From Zoogloea sp. (GTDB lineage Bacteria; Pseudomonadota; Gammaproteobacteria; Burkholderiales; Rhodocyclaceae): 64,000 nt of DNA. A program made the translations under genes and the position numbers. The stretch is taken from assembly GCA_016703645.1 (NCBI GenBank), contig JADJBR010000007.1:310001-374000 (forward strand), written 5' to 3'. Below, piece after piece: positions 19,063 to 30,600 of this stretch. Numbering within the stretch: position 1 is the stretch's first letter; each line of letters starts with the position of its first letter. The notes below the pieces were generated by a model. That model searched no databases and was not told where the DNA came from. It was given only the letters and a program-made list of their open reading frames with translations.

Positions 19063-19075
19063 GCGCCGGGCCTCG

Positions 19076-19831
19076 TCAGAAGCGGTTTTTCCACTCCCGC
19101 AGGGCGGCAAACACCGCCTCCGGCCCGTTCAGGGCATGCCCGGCCTGGGCCTCGGCCTGGCGGATGACTTCTTCTTCACGGGTGCGCAGGAAAGGGTTGG
19201 AGCGGCGCTCGCCATCCAGCCGGAAGGGCACGGTGGGGCGCTCATCGGCACGCAGGGTCTGGCACAGGGCCATGCGTTCGGCAATGGCGCTGTTGTTGGG
19301 CTCGACGGCCGCTGCAAAGGCCAGATTGGAGAGGGTGTATTCGTGGGTGCAATACACCTGGGTGTCGCCCGGTAGCTCGGCAAGCCGTTCCAGGGATGCA
19401 TGGAGCTGGGCCGGGGTGCCATCGAAGATGCGGCCACAGCCAGCGGCAAACAAGGTGTCGCCGCAGAACAAGTTGGGGGCGGCATAGTAGGCCACATGCC
19501 CGGCCGTATGGCCGGGAACATCAATGACCTGGAATTCCACACCGGCAACCGACACCCGATCACCGCCGCCCACCCGCCGGGTGATCGACGCAATGTCCTC
19601 CCGCGCCGGGCCATATACCGGCACCGGATGTGCCGCCAGCAGGGCGTCGACACCGCCCACGTGGTCGGAATGGTGATGCGTGATCAGGATGGCAGCGAGC
19701 GTCAGCCCTTCGTCGGCCAAGTAGCGCAGCACCGGTGCTGCATCGCCTGGGTCAACAACCGTGGCGGTGGCGCCATGGCGAAGCAGCCAGATATAGTTAT
19801 CGCGAAACGCGGGAAGAGGGATAATCTGCAT
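19076..19831 (-). CDS. gloB: Hydroxyacylglutathione hydrolase (glyoxalase II)
   Basis: 251 residues, metallo-beta-lactamase fold. The metal motif THHHSDHVGG lies near residues 51-60. Later ligands are in VPGHTAGHVAYY, FCGDTLFAAGCGR and THEYTLSNL. The C-terminal RSNPFLRTREEEV block is typical of glyoxalase II. It hydrolyses S-lactoylglutathione in methylglyoxal detoxification. It is divergent from the methyltransferase gene with only 38 bases between the starts, so the two probably share a promoter region. Confidence 0.95.
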   Translation of the reverse strand: MQIIPLPAFRDNYIWLLRHGATATVVDPGDAAPVLRYLADEGLTLAAILITHHHSDHVGGVDALLAAHPVPVYGPAREDIASITRRVGGGDRVSVAGVEFQVIDVPGHTAGHVAYYAAPNLFCGDTLFAAGCGRIFDGTPAQLHASLERLAELPGDTQVYCTHEYTLSNLAFAAAVEPNNSAIAERMALCQTLRADERPTVPFRLDGERRSNPFLRTREEEVIRQAEAQAGHALNGPEAVFAALREWKNRF

Positions 19832-19869
19832 CCCCTGATTTTAGTCGTTTCCTGATCGTTCGCACCCTG

Positions 19870-20643
19870 ATGTCGCCTTCAGAGTCCTTTCCCGGCCTGC
19901 ATGCCTGGCTCGATACCCCCCTCGGGCGCTATGTGATGGCCTGGGAGGAGAGTTGCGTTGACGCCCTGGTGGCAGATATTTTCGGTTACAACGCGGTGCA
20001 GCTAGGCCTTCCGGAAGCCGACTTCCTGAGGGCCAACCGCATGCCCCTGCGTTTTCGGGCGGGCGCAGGCGAGGTGCAACTGGAAACCGATCTGGAAGCG
20101 CTGCCCTTTGCAGCCAACAGCCTTGATCTGGTTGTGCTGCCCCATGTGCTGGAGTTCGCCGGCCATCCTCACCAGGTCTTGCGCGAGGTCGAAAGGGTGC
20201 TGGTGGCCGACGGCCACGTGATCATTGCCGGCTTCAACCCCCTGAGCCTGTTCGGTCTGCGCCGCACCCTGGCCCGGGAGTGCGGCGCCTATCCCTGGCA
20301 TGGCCAGTACCTGAGCCCCGGCCGCCTGAAGGACTGGCTGGCCCTGCTCAGCTTCGAGATCGGCACCCAGCGTTCGGGATGCTTCGTGCCGGCGATGGAG
20401 CAGCAGAAGTGGATTGACCGACTTGGTCTGCTGGACCGGGCGGGCTCACGCTGGTGGCCCATTGGTGGCGGCGTGTATGTGATCCACGCCATCAAGCGGG
20501 TGCATGGCATGCGCCTGATCATGCCCCGCTGGGACCGCAAGGCCCGCGCCCGGGCGTTGGCGCCCATCATCCAGAGAACGGGGGGCATCCCGGACACCAG
20601 CCCCCGAAAAACCACTGACGAGAACGATTTTGGACGAGATTGA
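19870..20643 (+). CDS. SAM-dependent methyltransferase-like protein
   Basis: 257 residues. It resembles class I methyltransferases: [22 protein letters not shown] is the motif region around strand 4, and [19 protein letters not shown] is the following segment. The glycine-rich SAM loop is poorly preserved (the region before it reads [17 protein letters not shown]), so catalytic activity is uncertain. This gene between gloB and rnhA is a conserved proteobacterial arrangement of unknown purpose. Its 3' end overlaps the rnhA start by 14 bases. Confidence 0.8.
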   Translation: MSPSESFPGLHAWLDTPLGRYVMAWEESCVDALVADIFGYNAVQLGLPEADFLRANRMPLRFRAGAGEVQLETDLEALPFAANSLDLVVLPHVLEFAGHPHQVLREVERVLVADGHVIIAGFNPLSLFGLRRTLARECGAYPWHGQYLSPGRLKDWLALLSFEIGTQRSGCFVPAMEQQKWIDRLGLLDRAGSRWWPIGGGVYVIHAIKRVHGMRLIMPRWDRKARARALAPIIQRTGGIPDTSPRKTTDENDFGRD

Positions 20644-21112
20644 CATCTATACCGACGGCGCCTGCTCCGGCAATCCGGGGCCCGGCGGCTGGGGTGCGCT
20701 CCTGCGCGCCGGCCCCCACGAGAAGGAACTGTGGGGCGGCGAGCCCGCCACCACCAACAACCGCATGGAACTGCTGGCGGTGATCCGCGCCCTGGAGGCC
20801 ATGAAGCGTCCCGTGTCAGCACGGGTCCACACCGATTCCCAGTATGTGCAGAAGGGCATCTCCGAGTGGATCCACGGCTGGAAGGCGCGGGGCTGGAAGA
20901 CCGCCTCCAAGGCCCCGGTGAAGAACGAGGACCTGTGGCGCGCCCTGGATGCGGAGGCGGCCCGGCACCAGATCAAGTGGTTATGGGTGAAGGGCCATGC
21001 GGGCCATGTGGAGAACGAACGTGCCGATGCCCTGGCCCGGCGCGGTGTGGAGGCCGTCAGGAAGACGGGCAGGGTTGTGGAATCGGAAGAGGCTGCGGGA
21101 GTGAAGGCGTGA
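20630..21112 (+). CDS. rnhA: Ribonuclease HI
   Basis: 160 residues. The catalytic carboxylates are in [33 protein letters not shown] and [11 protein letters not shown], and the histidine in [11 protein letters not shown]. It removes RNA from RNA-DNA hybrids. The start appears to be a TTG at 20630, because no in-frame ATG or GTG lies before the first catalytic aspartate. The overlap with the methyltransferase suggests translational coupling that would help this weak start. Its stop overlaps the dnaQ GTG start. Confidence 0.95.
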   Translation: MDEIDIYTDGACSGNPGPGGWGALLRAGPHEKELWGGEPATTNNRMELLAVIRALEAMKRPVSARVHTDSQYVQKGISEWIHGWKARGWKTASKAPVKNEDLWRALDAEAARHQIKWLWVKGHAGHVENERADALARRGVEAVRKTGRVVESEEAAGVKA

Positions 21113-21828
21113 GACAGATCGTTCTGGATACGGAAACCACCGGTCTGGACTGGAAGAGTGGCGACCGGGTGATCGAGATCGGCTGCGTCGAGCTGCTGGA
21201 TCGCAAGCTCACCGGCCGGCATTACCACGTCTTCATCAACCCCCAGCGCGAGATCGACGCGGGCGCCATGGCCGTTCATGGCATCACCAACGAATTCCTG
21301 GTGGATAAGCCCCTCTTCAAGGACATCGTCGAGGAGTTCGAGGCCTTCGTTGCAGGTGGCGAGCTGGTGATCCACAACGCCGCCTTTGACGTCGGCTTCC
21401 TGAACCACGAACTGGGCCTGCTGGGCCGCCCCGTCCTCACGGCGCAATGCCCGTCGGTGATCGATACCCTGAAGCTCGCCAAGGAGCAGAACCCGGGCAA
21501 AAAGGCGTCCCTCAACGCCCTGTGCGCCCTCTACGAGATCGACAACACGCATCGCACCCTGCACGGGGCCTTGCTCGATGCGGAGCTGCTTGCGGACGTG
21601 TACCTGGCCATGACCCGCGGTCAGGAAAGCCTGATCATGAGCCTGGACGAACCACCCCCCCGGATGGACGACGGCAGTGGCAGCGGCTTTGTCGAGCGGC
21701 CGCCCCTACGCGTGCTGCGGGTGTCACCGGAGGAACTGGAGGGCCACGAGCGGGTGCTGGGGGAGATCGCCAAGGCCAACAAGGGGAACTGCATGTGGAT
21801 TCCCCCGGCCCCTCCGGCCGGGGCCTGA
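21109..21828 (+). CDS. dnaQ: DNA polymerase III epsilon subunit (3'-5' proofreading exonuclease)
   Basis: 239 residues from the GTG at 21109, which overlaps the rnhA stop. The exonuclease motifs are [10 protein letters not shown] (Exo I), [14 protein letters not shown] (Exo II) and [14 protein letters not shown] with the histidine of Exo III. It proofreads for the replicative polymerase in complex with the alpha subunit. The C-terminal tail ([16 protein letters not shown]) follows a proline-rich linker. rnhA-dnaQ adjacency is common in proteobacteria. Confidence 0.95.
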   Translation: MRQIVLDTETTGLDWKSGDRVIEIGCVELLDRKLTGRHYHVFINPQREIDAGAMAVHGITNEFLVDKPLFKDIVEEFEAFVAGGELVIHNAAFDVGFLNHELGLLGRPVLTAQCPSVIDTLKLAKEQNPGKKASLNALCALYEIDNTHRTLHGALLDAELLADVYLAMTRGQESLIMSLDEPPPRMDDGSGSGFVERPPLRVLRVSPEELEGHERVLGEIAKANKGNCMWIPPAPPAGA

Positions 21829-21829
21829 T

Positions 21830-22933
21830 TCACGCAAGGGCCTCGAGAACTGCGTCTGCCAGGGCCAGGCAGCTCGTCAGGCCCGGGGACTCGATCCCGA
21901 ACAACTGCACCAGGCCGGGAAGGCCGTGGGCCTGCGGGCCGAGCAGCATGAAGTCGGCTGCCGGTTCGTTCGGGCCGTGGATCTTCGGCCGGATGCCGGC
22001 ATAGGCCGGCACCAGCGCGCCGTCCGGCAGATCCGGCCAGTAACGCCGAACGGCCGGGTAAAAGGCTGCGGCCCGCGCCGGGGCCACTTGGTAGCCCGGT
22101 GCATCCACCCATTCCACGTCGGGTCCGAAACGGGCTTGGCCTGCCAGATCCAGGGTCAGATGGACACCAAGGCCGGCGCTTTCCGGCACGGGATAGATCA
22201 GGCGTTTGAACGGGCTGTGGCCCTGCAAGGCAAAGTAGTTGCCCCGGGCGTAGTGGGCCGTGGGCAACAGACCGGCCGGAAAGCCACGCATGCGCTTCGC
22301 CAGGGGCACCGCCCCCAGCCCGGCGGCGTTGATCAGGCGGGCCGTGTGCAGGCGCATGGGCCCGGCGCCGCCCACCTCAAGCACATGGCCGTCAGTGCCG
22401 CATTCCACGGACTGCACCGGCGCATGGGTGACGAGGGTGGCGCCTGCGGCCTCGGCATCGGCGAGCAGGCTGAGCATCAGCGCATGGCTGTCCACGATGC
22501 CCGTATCCGGCGACAGCAGGGCGCCCACGCAGCTCAGGGCGGGCTCCAGGGCGCGGGCTTCGGCGGCGTCAAGACGCTGCACGCTGGCAACGCCATTGGC
22601 CCGGGCCTGGCGGGCGATGTCGTCCAGCACGGGAAGCTGGGCAGCCGACGTGGCCACCACCAGCTTGCCCACCCGTTGATGGGGCACGTGCCGATCGGCG
22701 CACCAGGCATACAGTGCCTCACGACCGGGCCGGCACAGGCGGGCGCGCAGGGAGCCGGCCGGATAGTAGAGGCCGGCGTGGATCACCTCGCTGGAGCGGC
22801 TGGAAATGCCGGTGCCGAAGGTCTCGGCCGCTTCGAGGATCAGCACCTCGCGTCCGGCGCGGGCCAGGGCCCGGGCGCAGGCCAGGCCGATCACCCCGGC
22901 ACCGATGACGACGCAGTCGACCCGGGCGTTCAC
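21830..22933 (-). CDS. FAD-dependent oxidoreductase (L-2-hydroxyglutarate oxidase-like)
   Basis: 367 residues from a GTG at 22933 that overlaps the upstream stop (GTGA); an ATG at 22957 is the alternative. The FAD-binding Rossmann motif is [19 protein letters not shown], with the acidic end of strand 2 in [26 protein letters not shown] and [12 protein letters not shown] are typical of the DAO family subgroup that includes LhgO. It probably oxidises a 2-hydroxy acid or an amine and passes electrons to quinone. The substrate cannot be fixed from sequence. Its end meets the dnaQ end (convergent). Confidence 0.8.
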   Translation of the reverse strand: MNARVDCVVIGAGVIGLACARALARAGREVLILEAAETFGTGISSRSSEVIHAGLYYPAGSLRARLCRPGREALYAWCADRHVPHQRVGKLVVATSAAQLPVLDDIARQARANGVASVQRLDAAEARALEPALSCVGALLSPDTGIVDSHALMLSLLADAEAAGATLVTHAPVQSVECGTDGHVLEVGGAGPMRLHTARLINAAGLGAVPLAKRMRGFPAGLLPTAHYARGNYFALQGHSPFKRLIYPVPESAGLGVHLTLDLAGQARFGPDVEWVDAPGYQVAPARAAAFYPAVRRYWPDLPDGALVPAYAGIRPKIHGPNEPAADFMLLGPQAHGLPGLVQLFGIESPGLTSCLALADAVLEALA

Positions 22934-23682
22934 AGGCTTACGCTGCCGTCCGGGCATGCGCCGGACTTCTCCAGTCGGCGCAGGGTGGGCAGCAGATCCA
23001 GGCCGGTGACAGCCTTGAGGTTCGCAGCACGTGACTTCAGGGTGGCCAGATCAAAGGACTGACCGGCAGCCGGAGAGGCGAGGGCGACGACGTTGCCGCT
23101 GTCGCATTCGGGCAGATCCAGTACCCGTCCGTCGAAGGCCTTGCGGAGGCGCTGTAGCTGGGTCTTGAAGCCACGCAACTGCCCGAAGAGATTGACACTG
23201 AGGACGCCGTCCGCCGCCAGCCGCGCCCGGCATGCCGCATAGAAGGGCTGTGTGGCAAGGGCGCCGGCCCGGGCGTGGCGATCGAAGCCGTCAACGGCGA
23301 TCAGATTCCATTGGCGCGGATCGTCCTGGACGAACTCGGCCCCGTCGCCGATATGCACCTCGAGGCGTTCGCCCTCGTCCGGCAGCCGAAAGTACTGGTG
23401 GGCCACCGCATGCACCTCAGGGGCAATCTCCACCACCGTGACCCGGGCCTCTGGCAGGTGGTGGTAGACGAACTTGGCCAGGGAGCCGGCGCCCAGGCCG
23501 ATCAGCAGCACCCTCGCCGGCCAGGGGGCTTCTCGGAACAGCAGCCCGGCCATCATCTCGCGGGTGTAGGTGAGCTCAAGGGCGTTCGGCTTGCGCAGGC
23601 GCATCGCACCCTGTACCCAGTCGGAACCGAAATGCAGGTAGCGGACGCCAGACTCTTCACTGATATCGATGGGCGTATTCAT
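22930..23682 (-). CDS. Spermidine synthase-like protein
   Basis: 250 residues from the ATG at 23682 ([19 protein letters not shown]). The Rossmann methyltransferase-type core is visible as [20 protein letters not shown], then [14 protein letters not shown] and [10 protein letters not shown]. The family transfers aminopropyl groups. Here the usual GGGDG of true SpeE is replaced by GLGAG and the N-terminal domain is short, so it belongs with uncharacterised spermidine-synthase-like proteins and may be a different transferase. It is translationally coupled to the FAD oxidoreductase and divergent from the small gene at 23748. Confidence 0.75.
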   Translation of the reverse strand: MNTPIDISEESGVRYLHFGSDWVQGAMRLRKPNALELTYTREMMAGLLFREAPWPARVLLIGLGAGSLAKFVYHHLPEARVTVVEIAPEVHAVAHQYFRLPDEGERLEVHIGDGAEFVQDDPRQWNLIAVDGFDRHARAGALATQPFYAACRARLAADGVLSVNLFGQLRGFKTQLQRLRKAFDGRVLDLPECDSGNVVALASPAAGQSFDLATLKSRAANLKAVTGLDLLPTLRRLEKSGACPDGSVSL

Positions 23683-23747
23683 GGATGAACCGGTGTATTC
23701 TGTAGTGCACTGCAACAATGCCGCCGGGCGGCGCCCGGGATGTGAAC

Positions 23748-24050
23748 ATGACCACCTTTGAACACTTCAACGACGAGCTTGTTTCCATCGACATGGAGAT
23801 TGCCCGTCTGGCCCAGTTGTGCGGGATCCACATGCTTCAGCCCGGTGTCGCCGAGGCGGTACTGCGCGGCGATTCGACCCTTTGCAACGCAGACAATCCC
23901 GTTGCCTGGGAAAAACTGCGGGGGCTGCTGGTCCTGCACTACCACGTCGTGAGTGAAGCGGCCGCCACCGACGGTGTCGAGGCCGCGGCCGAGGGCGTGC
24001 GCAGGGCGCTGGAGAGCGTGCGCGAACGGATGAACCCGAGGCAGCAATAG
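23748..24050 (+). CDS. Small conserved-looking protein of unknown function
   Basis: 100 residues from the ATG at 23748 (MTTFEHFNDELVSIDMEIARL), with GGGA seven bases before it; a longer frame from 23718 is possible. The protein is predicted soluble, mostly helical and acidic, with no signal peptide, membrane segment or known motif. It includes CGIHMLQPGVAEAVLRGD and a helical C-terminus VRRALESVRERMNPRQQ. It lies alone between a divergent and a convergent neighbour. Codon use matches the surrounding core genes, which supports it being real. Confidence 0.6.
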   Translation: MTTFEHFNDELVSIDMEIARLAQLCGIHMLQPGVAEAVLRGDSTLCNADNPVAWEKLRGLLVLHYHVVSEAAATDGVEAAAEGVRRALESVRERMNPRQQ

Positions 24051-24060
24051 CGCAGCCATC

Positions 24061-25020
24061 TCATTCACCGGTCTTGGGTGAGTAAGCCCGGCCGGTGGGG
24101 CGGAACAGGGGCGTGCTGCCCGGCCTTACGTCCACCTTGACCCAGCCCATGAAGGGTGAGCCGAAGGTTTCCACGCGGGTGAAGTTGCCCACGGCGGAGC
24201 CGTCCTTTGGATCACGTAGCGGCGTGTCGATGCGATGCACATGGCTGTCGCCGTGCACCAGCAGCACCTGGCCGGCGAAGCGGCGCGTTTCGGCCAGCAC
24301 CTGGGCCAGCAACTCCCGATAGGCGTGGTTGCCCTTGCCATCACCAAAATCCTCGATGTCCGGGTTGGCCTGCATTACCAGCACCACACCTTCAAGCCCG
24401 GCACTACGCGCCCGGGCAAAGCCGGCCTCAATCCACGCCCTGACCGCTGCACTGCGTGCCAGGTATTCCGCCCCGGGCGTCTTCTTGCGCCCGTAGTTGT
24501 TGCCGCTGCCCGGCACGTTGAGCGTCACGAACAGCACCGGGCCGATCTGCCAGCGCTGGTGCTCCCGATAAGCCGCAAAGGCTGCGTCATCGGTCTGGCT
24601 TTCCACTGCCATCGGGTACTGGCCGTGGGTTTTGCGGGGGTCGGCAAAGAACACCCCGCGCAGCATTTCCAGGCGCTCCAGGGGGTCGTAGGCCCCGTTG
24701 CTGGTGCGATGACAGTCGGTCCAGTCGTTGTCACCGGGCACGTAGACAAAAGGATGGTGACTGCTTCCGAACAGGGCCAGCCGGTCCTCGTAAATGGCAT
24801 CGTCGCAGCGCTCCCCGCCGTTCTTGATGTCGCCGTCGTGGATCACCACCTTGAGAAGCTCGGCGTCCATCTCGGCGATCACCGCCGGCAGGTGGGTGCG
24901 CTCGAAGCGGTTGTAGGGCGTGTCACCCAGGACGCCAAAGCTGAAGGGCTCGGCGGCGTGCGCGGCCAGCGCCGACAGGCTGGCGATCAGGGCGAGGGCA
25001 GTTCGGCGCAGGGCGGGCAT
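24061..25020 (-). CDS. Exported calcineurin-like metallophosphoesterase
   Basis: About 319 residues from the ATG at 25020. A signal peptide (MPALRRTALALIASLSALAAHA) is followed by FSFGVLGDTPY. Metal-binding blocks are GDTPY, HDGDIKNGGERC, PGDNDWTDCH (in place of the usual GNHE) and HGDSHVHR near the C-terminus. It is probably a periplasmic phosphatase or nuclease-like phosphoesterase; no substrate can be assigned. It is 10 bases from the convergent small gene and just downstream of mutS on the same strand, so it may be co-transcribed with mutS. Confidence 0.8.
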   Translation of the reverse strand: MPALRRTALALIASLSALAAHAAEPFSFGVLGDTPYNRFERTHLPAVIAEMDAELLKVVIHDGDIKNGGERCDDAIYEDRLALFGSSHHPFVYVPGDNDWTDCHRTSNGAYDPLERLEMLRGVFFADPRKTHGQYPMAVESQTDDAAFAAYREHQRWQIGPVLFVTLNVPGSGNNYGRKKTPGAEYLARSAAVRAWIEAGFARARSAGLEGVVLVMQANPDIEDFGDGKGNHAYRELLAQVLAETRRFAGQVLLVHGDSHVHRIDTPLRDPKDGSAVGNFTRVETFGSPFMGWVKVDVRPGSTPLFRPTGRAYSPKTGE

Positions 25021-25031
25021 CACCGGCTTTT

Positions 25032-27593
25032 TCAGACGCTCAGGCGCTTCAGCTCGTAGAGGGCTTCCAGGGCCTCCCGCGGGCTGAGGGCGTCCGGGTC
25101 GATCCCGGCCAGGGCGCCCAGCACCGGATGGCCGGGCAGCTCGGGCTCATCCGCGGGCAGGCTGGCGAACAGGTCGGCCTGGGGGCCGGCGGAGATCTCG
25201 CGGTTTTCCAGGGCGCGCAGGCGGCGCTTGGCGTCCCGCACCACGGCACCCGGAATGCCGGCCAGGGCGGCGACTTCGATCCCGTAGCTCTGGCTGGCGG
25301 GGCCTTCCTCCAGGGCGTGCAGGAAGACGATGCCGTGGTTGTGCTCCACCGCATCCAGGTGCACGTTGGCGCACTCCGGGTAGTCCTGGGCCAGGCGGGT
25401 CAGCTCGAAATAGTGGGTGGCGAACAGGGTCCAGCAACGGTTCTTGTCCAGCAGATGGCGGGCAATGGCCACGGCCAGGGCCACCCCGTCGAAGGTGGAG
25501 GTGCCGCGGCCGATCTCGTCCATCAGCACCAGGCTCTGGTCGGTGGCGCCGTGGAGGATGGCGGCGGCCTCGGTCATCTCGACCATGAAGGTGGAGCGCC
25601 CGGAGGCCAGGTCGTCGGAGGCGCCGATGCGGGTGAAGATGGCATCCACCGGCCCGATGCGGGTGCTGCTTGCCGGCACGAAGCAACCCACGTGGGCCAG
25701 CAGCACGATCAGCGCCACCTGGCGCATGGTGGTGGATTTACCGCCCATGTTGGGGCCGGTGATCAGCAGCATGCGCCGGGTCGGGTCGAGGCGGCAGTCG
25801 TTGGCGATGAAGTTTTCCACCTGCCGTTCCACCACCGGGTGGCGCCCGGCCTGGATCTCGATGCCCGGCTGGTCGCTGAAACGGGGCATGGCGTAGTTGT
25901 AGCGGGCGGCGGCTTCGGCAAAGGCCGACAGGCCATCGAGCAGGGCACAGGCCCGGGCGATGCGCTGGAAGCGCGGAATGTCGGCGGCGAGGGCGTCGAG
26001 CACGCCCTCGTACAGCAGCTTTTCCCGGGCCAGGGCACGCTCCTGGGCCGATAGGGCCTTGTCTTCGAAGGCCTTCAGCTCCGGGGTGATGAAGCGCTCG
26101 GCGTTCTTCAGGGTCTGGCGGCGGCGGTAGTCCTCGGGCAGCTCGCCTTTGGCGGCGTTGGCGGCGGAGATCTCGATGTAGAAGCCGTGGACCCGGTTGA
26201 ACTCCACCTTGAGGTTGGCAATGCCGGTGCGCTCCCGCTCCCGGGCTTCCAGTTCCAGCAGAAAGGCGCCGCAGTTGGTCTGGATGCCGCGCAGCTCGTC
26301 CAGGTCGGCATCGAAACCTTCGGCAATTACGCCACCGTCCCGCAGCACGGTGGAGGGTTCGGCGGCAATGGCGCGGGTCAGCAGATCCAGGGCTTCGTCG
26401 GGCGTGGCGAGCTCTTCGAGCATGCGCTCCAGCAGCGGTGCCTGGGGGCTGCCCAGGGCGGCGCGCAGCTCGGCCAGGCGGCCCAGGCTGTCGCGCAGGG
26501 CGGACAGATCCCTCGGGCGGGCGCTGCGCAGGGCCACCCGGGCGGTGATGCGCTCCACGTCCGACACGCCGCGCAGGGTGCGCCGCACCGGTTCCACCGG
26601 GCCTTCGCCCAGCTCGGCCACGGCCATGTGGCGATGGGCGGCGGCGCTCCGGTCACGCAGGGGGTGGTGCAGGGCGTGGCGCAGCCAGCGCGAGCCCATG
26701 CTGGTGGCGCAGGTGTCGAGCAGGGAAAGCAGGGTGGGCGCAGCCTCGCCGCGCAGGGTCTCGGTGATCTCCAGATTGCGCCGGGTGGCGGCGTCCAGGC
26801 GCAGGAAGGCGCTGTCGCGCTCGGCCGTCAGCGCCGTGATATGGGCCAGGGCCTGGCGCTGGGTGGCGCGGGCGTAATCAAACAGGGCCGCCGCCGCGGC
26901 CAGGGCCACCGGCATCTCGTCGGCGCCGAAGCCGGCCAGATCGCGGGTGCCAAAGTGGGTGGTGAGCAGGCGCCGCGCCGTCTCGGCATCAAACTGCCAG
27001 TCGGCCAGGCGGCGCAGGCTGGGGGCCAGATGCTCCAGCAACGGCAGGCGCAGCCCGTCGGGCATCAGCACCTCGGCCGGGCGCAGGCGCTCGAACTGGG
27101 CCGCCAGCTGGGGCGCATCGCACTCCAGCACCCGGAAATCCCCGTTGGCCAGGTTGAGCCAGGCCAGCCCCAGCACCCCCCGGTGCAGATTGACCGCCAG
27201 CAGCGGCGCATCGGCCTTGTCATCCAGCAGCGCCGCATCGGTGAGCGTGCCCGGTGTGACGATCCGCGCCACTGCCCGCTCCATCGGCCCCTTGGTCGCC
27301 CCCGGGTCGCCCACCTGCTCGGCGATCACCACCGACTCCCCCAGCTTCACCAGCCGCGCCAGGTATTGCTCCAGCGCATGATGCGGCACCCCGGCCATCT
27401 TGATCGGCTGCCCGGCTGAGGCACCGCGGGTGGTCAGCGTGATGTCCATCAGCCGCGCCGCCTTCTCGGCGTCCTCGAAGAACAACTCGTAGAAGTCGCC
27501 CATGCGGTAGAAGAGGAGGGTGTCGGGGTGGTCCTGCTTGATGCGGAGGTACTGCTGCATCATGGGGGTGTGCATCGACAGATCTTGAGTCAT
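25032..27593 (-). CDS. mutS: DNA mismatch repair protein MutS
   Basis: 853 residues from the ATG at 27593 ([10 protein letters not shown]); a TTG at 27620 is in frame but less likely. The mismatch-reading motif is in [14 protein letters not shown]. The ATPase has the Walker [28 protein letters not shown] and the ATHYFELT switch. Length is typical. It starts only 23 bases after the stop of the restriction gene res and no promoter or terminator is evident between them, so mutS may depend on, or be boosted by, transcription through the defence operon. The ribosome-binding site is poor. Confidence 0.97.
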   Translation of the reverse strand: MTQDLSMHTPMMQQYLRIKQDHPDTLLFYRMGDFYELFFEDAEKAARLMDITLTTRGASAGQPIKMAGVPHHALEQYLARLVKLGESVVIAEQVGDPGATKGPMERAVARIVTPGTLTDAALLDDKADAPLLAVNLHRGVLGLAWLNLANGDFRVLECDAPQLAAQFERLRPAEVLMPDGLRLPLLEHLAPSLRRLADWQFDAETARRLLTTHFGTRDLAGFGADEMPVALAAAAALFDYARATQRQALAHITALTAERDSAFLRLDAATRRNLEITETLRGEAAPTLLSLLDTCATSMGSRWLRHALHHPLRDRSAAAHRHMAVAELGEGPVEPVRRTLRGVSDVERITARVALRSARPRDLSALRDSLGRLAELRAALGSPQAPLLERMLEELATPDEALDLLTRAIAAEPSTVLRDGGVIAEGFDADLDELRGIQTNCGAFLLELEARERERTGIANLKVEFNRVHGFYIEISAANAAKGELPEDYRRRQTLKNAERFITPELKAFEDKALSAQERALAREKLLYEGVLDALAADIPRFQRIARACALLDGLSAFAEAAARYNYAMPRFSDQPGIEIQAGRHPVVERQVENFIANDCRLDPTRRMLLITGPNMGGKSTTMRQVALIVLLAHVGCFVPASSTRIGPVDAIFTRIGASDDLASGRSTFMVEMTEAAAILHGATDQSLVLMDEIGRGTSTFDGVALAVAIARHLLDKNRCWTLFATHYFELTRLAQDYPECANVHLDAVEHNHGIVFLHALEEGPASQSYGIEVAALAGIPGAVVRDAKRRLRALENREISAGPQADLFASLPADEPELPGHPVLGALAGIDPDALSPREALEALYELKRLSV

Positions 27594-27616
27594 TGATTTC
27601 AATCTATTCGTATTCC

Positions 27617-30600
27617 TCAAGCAGTAGCAGTGGCCAGCAGCTTGTTCAGATAATCGGCTTCAGGCATGAACAGGACATGCAGCTTGTCCAAGTCAGGCAC
27701 AGCATGGCCTTGGTGAGTCCAGAGATGTTCGAGGCGTAACCGGTTTGCTGAGGGCGAGAGAATGAAGGACTCCAACGCAACGTCGCCATCACCCAGGCGC
27801 TGTTCAAGCTGTTTGATGTTCTCACTGAAAGTGATTTTGTCACTGCCCGGCCCCTCGTGCTCCAGCCCGTGTGGGTCGATGAAGCTGATGCGTTGCTTCC
27901 CGTCCTGGCTAACGCACCACAGGATGAAATCCGGGAAGAAATTCCCCGCCTCGAAAAAACCCACCCCGCGTTTGGCCAGATTGCGAAGCAGGAACAGGCG
28001 CTTGCCCTGCTCCAGCAGGTCGTCCTCATGGGCTTGCAGCCATTGGCGCAGATCGTTGACGAACTGGAACTCTGACCTGTTGAGGGCGACCGGCTGGATT
28101 GCCACCTTCTCGCTGTAGAGCAGGGGTTCGTAGAGGTGAGCGCCCAGGCGCAAGCCCTGAACATAGCCATTGGTCCGCCAGCCAATGGCCGCCAGATCGG
28201 CTTTCAACTGGCGGATATCCTGGATCAGGTAATCCTCATTGGCCTCAACCACCAGCGTGTAGTGTTCCTCACCGGGCAGGTTTTCGTGGCCTTTCTCCAG
28301 CGGAACCAATTCCATGCGCGGGTCGAGGAACTTCCGTTTGTGGTGGTTGAAGCTGCGTTCCAGTGCCATCGACAGCAATTCAAAGGCCATCGACTGCCAA
28401 TGACGCCGGTTGTTCATGTTCGCCTGCCACATCTGGGCAGGCGCGGCCAGGCGATACCAGTCCGGCGTGTTGAGCAGTGAGCGAAGCTTGTCGTGCTTCA
28501 GTGTCAGGTTGTCCAGGTGTCGTTGGCGGCGGAAACGTTCCAGGTCGAACCACAGCGCATCCCAATCCAGTAGCTTGAGGCGCAGGGCGTCGAATTGGCG
28601 CGGCGTGCTGTCGGCCGCATTCACCGCCTCATTTGTCACCTCGCCGGCTTGCAGCATTTGCAGGCGCGGAAAGCGGTCAACGGTGACGACCGCGCCTCTC
28701 TGCGTCATGCCCGGTGGCAGGTTTGCGAGAGAGAACTCGACCACTGGCCCGTGCTTGCGGAAATCGTATTGCTCCTGGGTGTCCTTCCGAAAACGAGGGC
28801 GCAGGATCTTCAGATTCTGGCCAAAGTCGTGGGTGACGTTGAGGGTAATGGTTTCCACCTTCGGTTCGTCATTTGGCGGCAGCCCTTCGCTTTCCAGGAA
28901 ATCGCGGAAGGTCGCCATGAAATCTGCCTGCACGCCAAAGACGTTCAAGGTCTCCAGAAAATGGATATCGCGGGGCGGATTGACCGGCTGGTAGCGGCTG
29001 GTGCGCATCAGGCTCAAGTCCTTGCCCTTCAGGCGCACGCCGCGCCCGAATAGCTGGATGATCTGGGCGCCTTCGCTTTGCCCCATGCGCATCAGGCCAA
29101 GGCTGGAAACCCGCCAGCAATCCCAGCCCTCAATGAACTTCTTCGAACCCACCAGGAGATGAATTGGCGAATCCGGCTTGTGCACGTCTCCAAAAACCGC
29201 TTCGCCAAACTCGCTGGGGCGAACCTCGGCCAGCGAATGCTTGTGCTCCAGCTCTTCCTGCACGTGCTTGGCCAGCGCTGCCGCATCCCCCACGTTGATG
29301 ACGCCAAAGGCCTGTTCTGCCTCGCCCACTTTCAACAGCAATTCGCCGCTGTCTCCCTTGACCCGTTCCACCACCAGATGGCCGCCACCCGGCGCATGGA
29401 AAAGGCGCTGGCAGATGTCTGCGTAAATGGCAGCGCCGTCCAGCTTCAAATCCCGCAAATAGGGGAAGGAATTGACGAACACATCGCGCCCCTGAGCGTC
29501 CATCAGCCCGGTTTGCTGACCGTTGCCTGAGAGCACCAGGCCGATCAGGCGGGTGAACTCCTCTCGGTGGGCCAGAAAGCGGGCGAGGAAATCGAGAATC
29601 TGCGCCACGTCGGAAGGCGAAACGCTGTCCTCATCCACCTTGCGCCCGGTCACGCTGGCGCCCACAAAGACCCACAGTGGCTTTTCCAGGTTGTAGCCGG
29701 CGTAGCGCTTGCCCGCCTCGGCAAACATCCGCAACTGCTGGTAGAAAGCCAGCAATGCCGCCGTCAGGTAGGTGTCCTTATGGGCCAGTTCGTCCTTGGG
29801 CAGATTGAAAATACGGTAATCCTTGCCATACCCGTCGGCATAGAAATAGCGATAGCTGTAATCGAACAGCACCGCCTTGGCGTAGCTCTCGGCCAGCACC
29901 TTGTCGTTGGCCGCCTTCACCGCCTGCTTGAAGGTCGCCGAATACTCAAAGGTAAAACCTCGTGCCGCCAGCTTGTCGCGCTTGGCCTTCCAGTCGCTGC
30001 CGCTCATGCCCCGGTGGCCTTCGTCCACCAGCAGCAGGTTGGCGTCGCCAAAGCTGTCCACCGCCATCTGCTTCACCTTCTGCTCATCGGCCAGCTTGGT
30101 GATTTCGGTGAGCAGCGGAATGTCCAGCGCGCTTTGCCCGCGTGAAGCGAGGTCGCTTTCCTGGCGTAGTGGTTCCGGGTAGAAGCCGTTATCCCGCAGC
30201 TCCCGTTCGTGCTGTTCGGAAAGACGCTCGTTGGGGGAAAGCACGATCACCCGGCTATAGGCATCGGCCTGGCCGGTGCAGCGGGCGTAGTGGGCAAACT
30301 GGCGCAGGTTGACGTGCATCAGCAACGTCTTGCCACTGCCGGTGGCGTTTTGCAGACACAGTTTGTTCAGGTCGTCGGCCGCATAAAGGCTAATGCCGGT
30401 GCTGCGCTTTAGCTGTTCGTGAAAACGGTTGAAGCGTTCGACAAAATCATTCAGTGCCGCGCACAAGCCCTGGCGGTCGCTGAAATAGCGATCCAGGTAG
30501 ATTTCCACAAACAGCAGCGTCAACCACTGAAAGTACTTCCAGACGATCTCGCCCTTTTGCTTGCGCTTGCCATTGATCGCTTGGGTATGTGCCACCAGGT

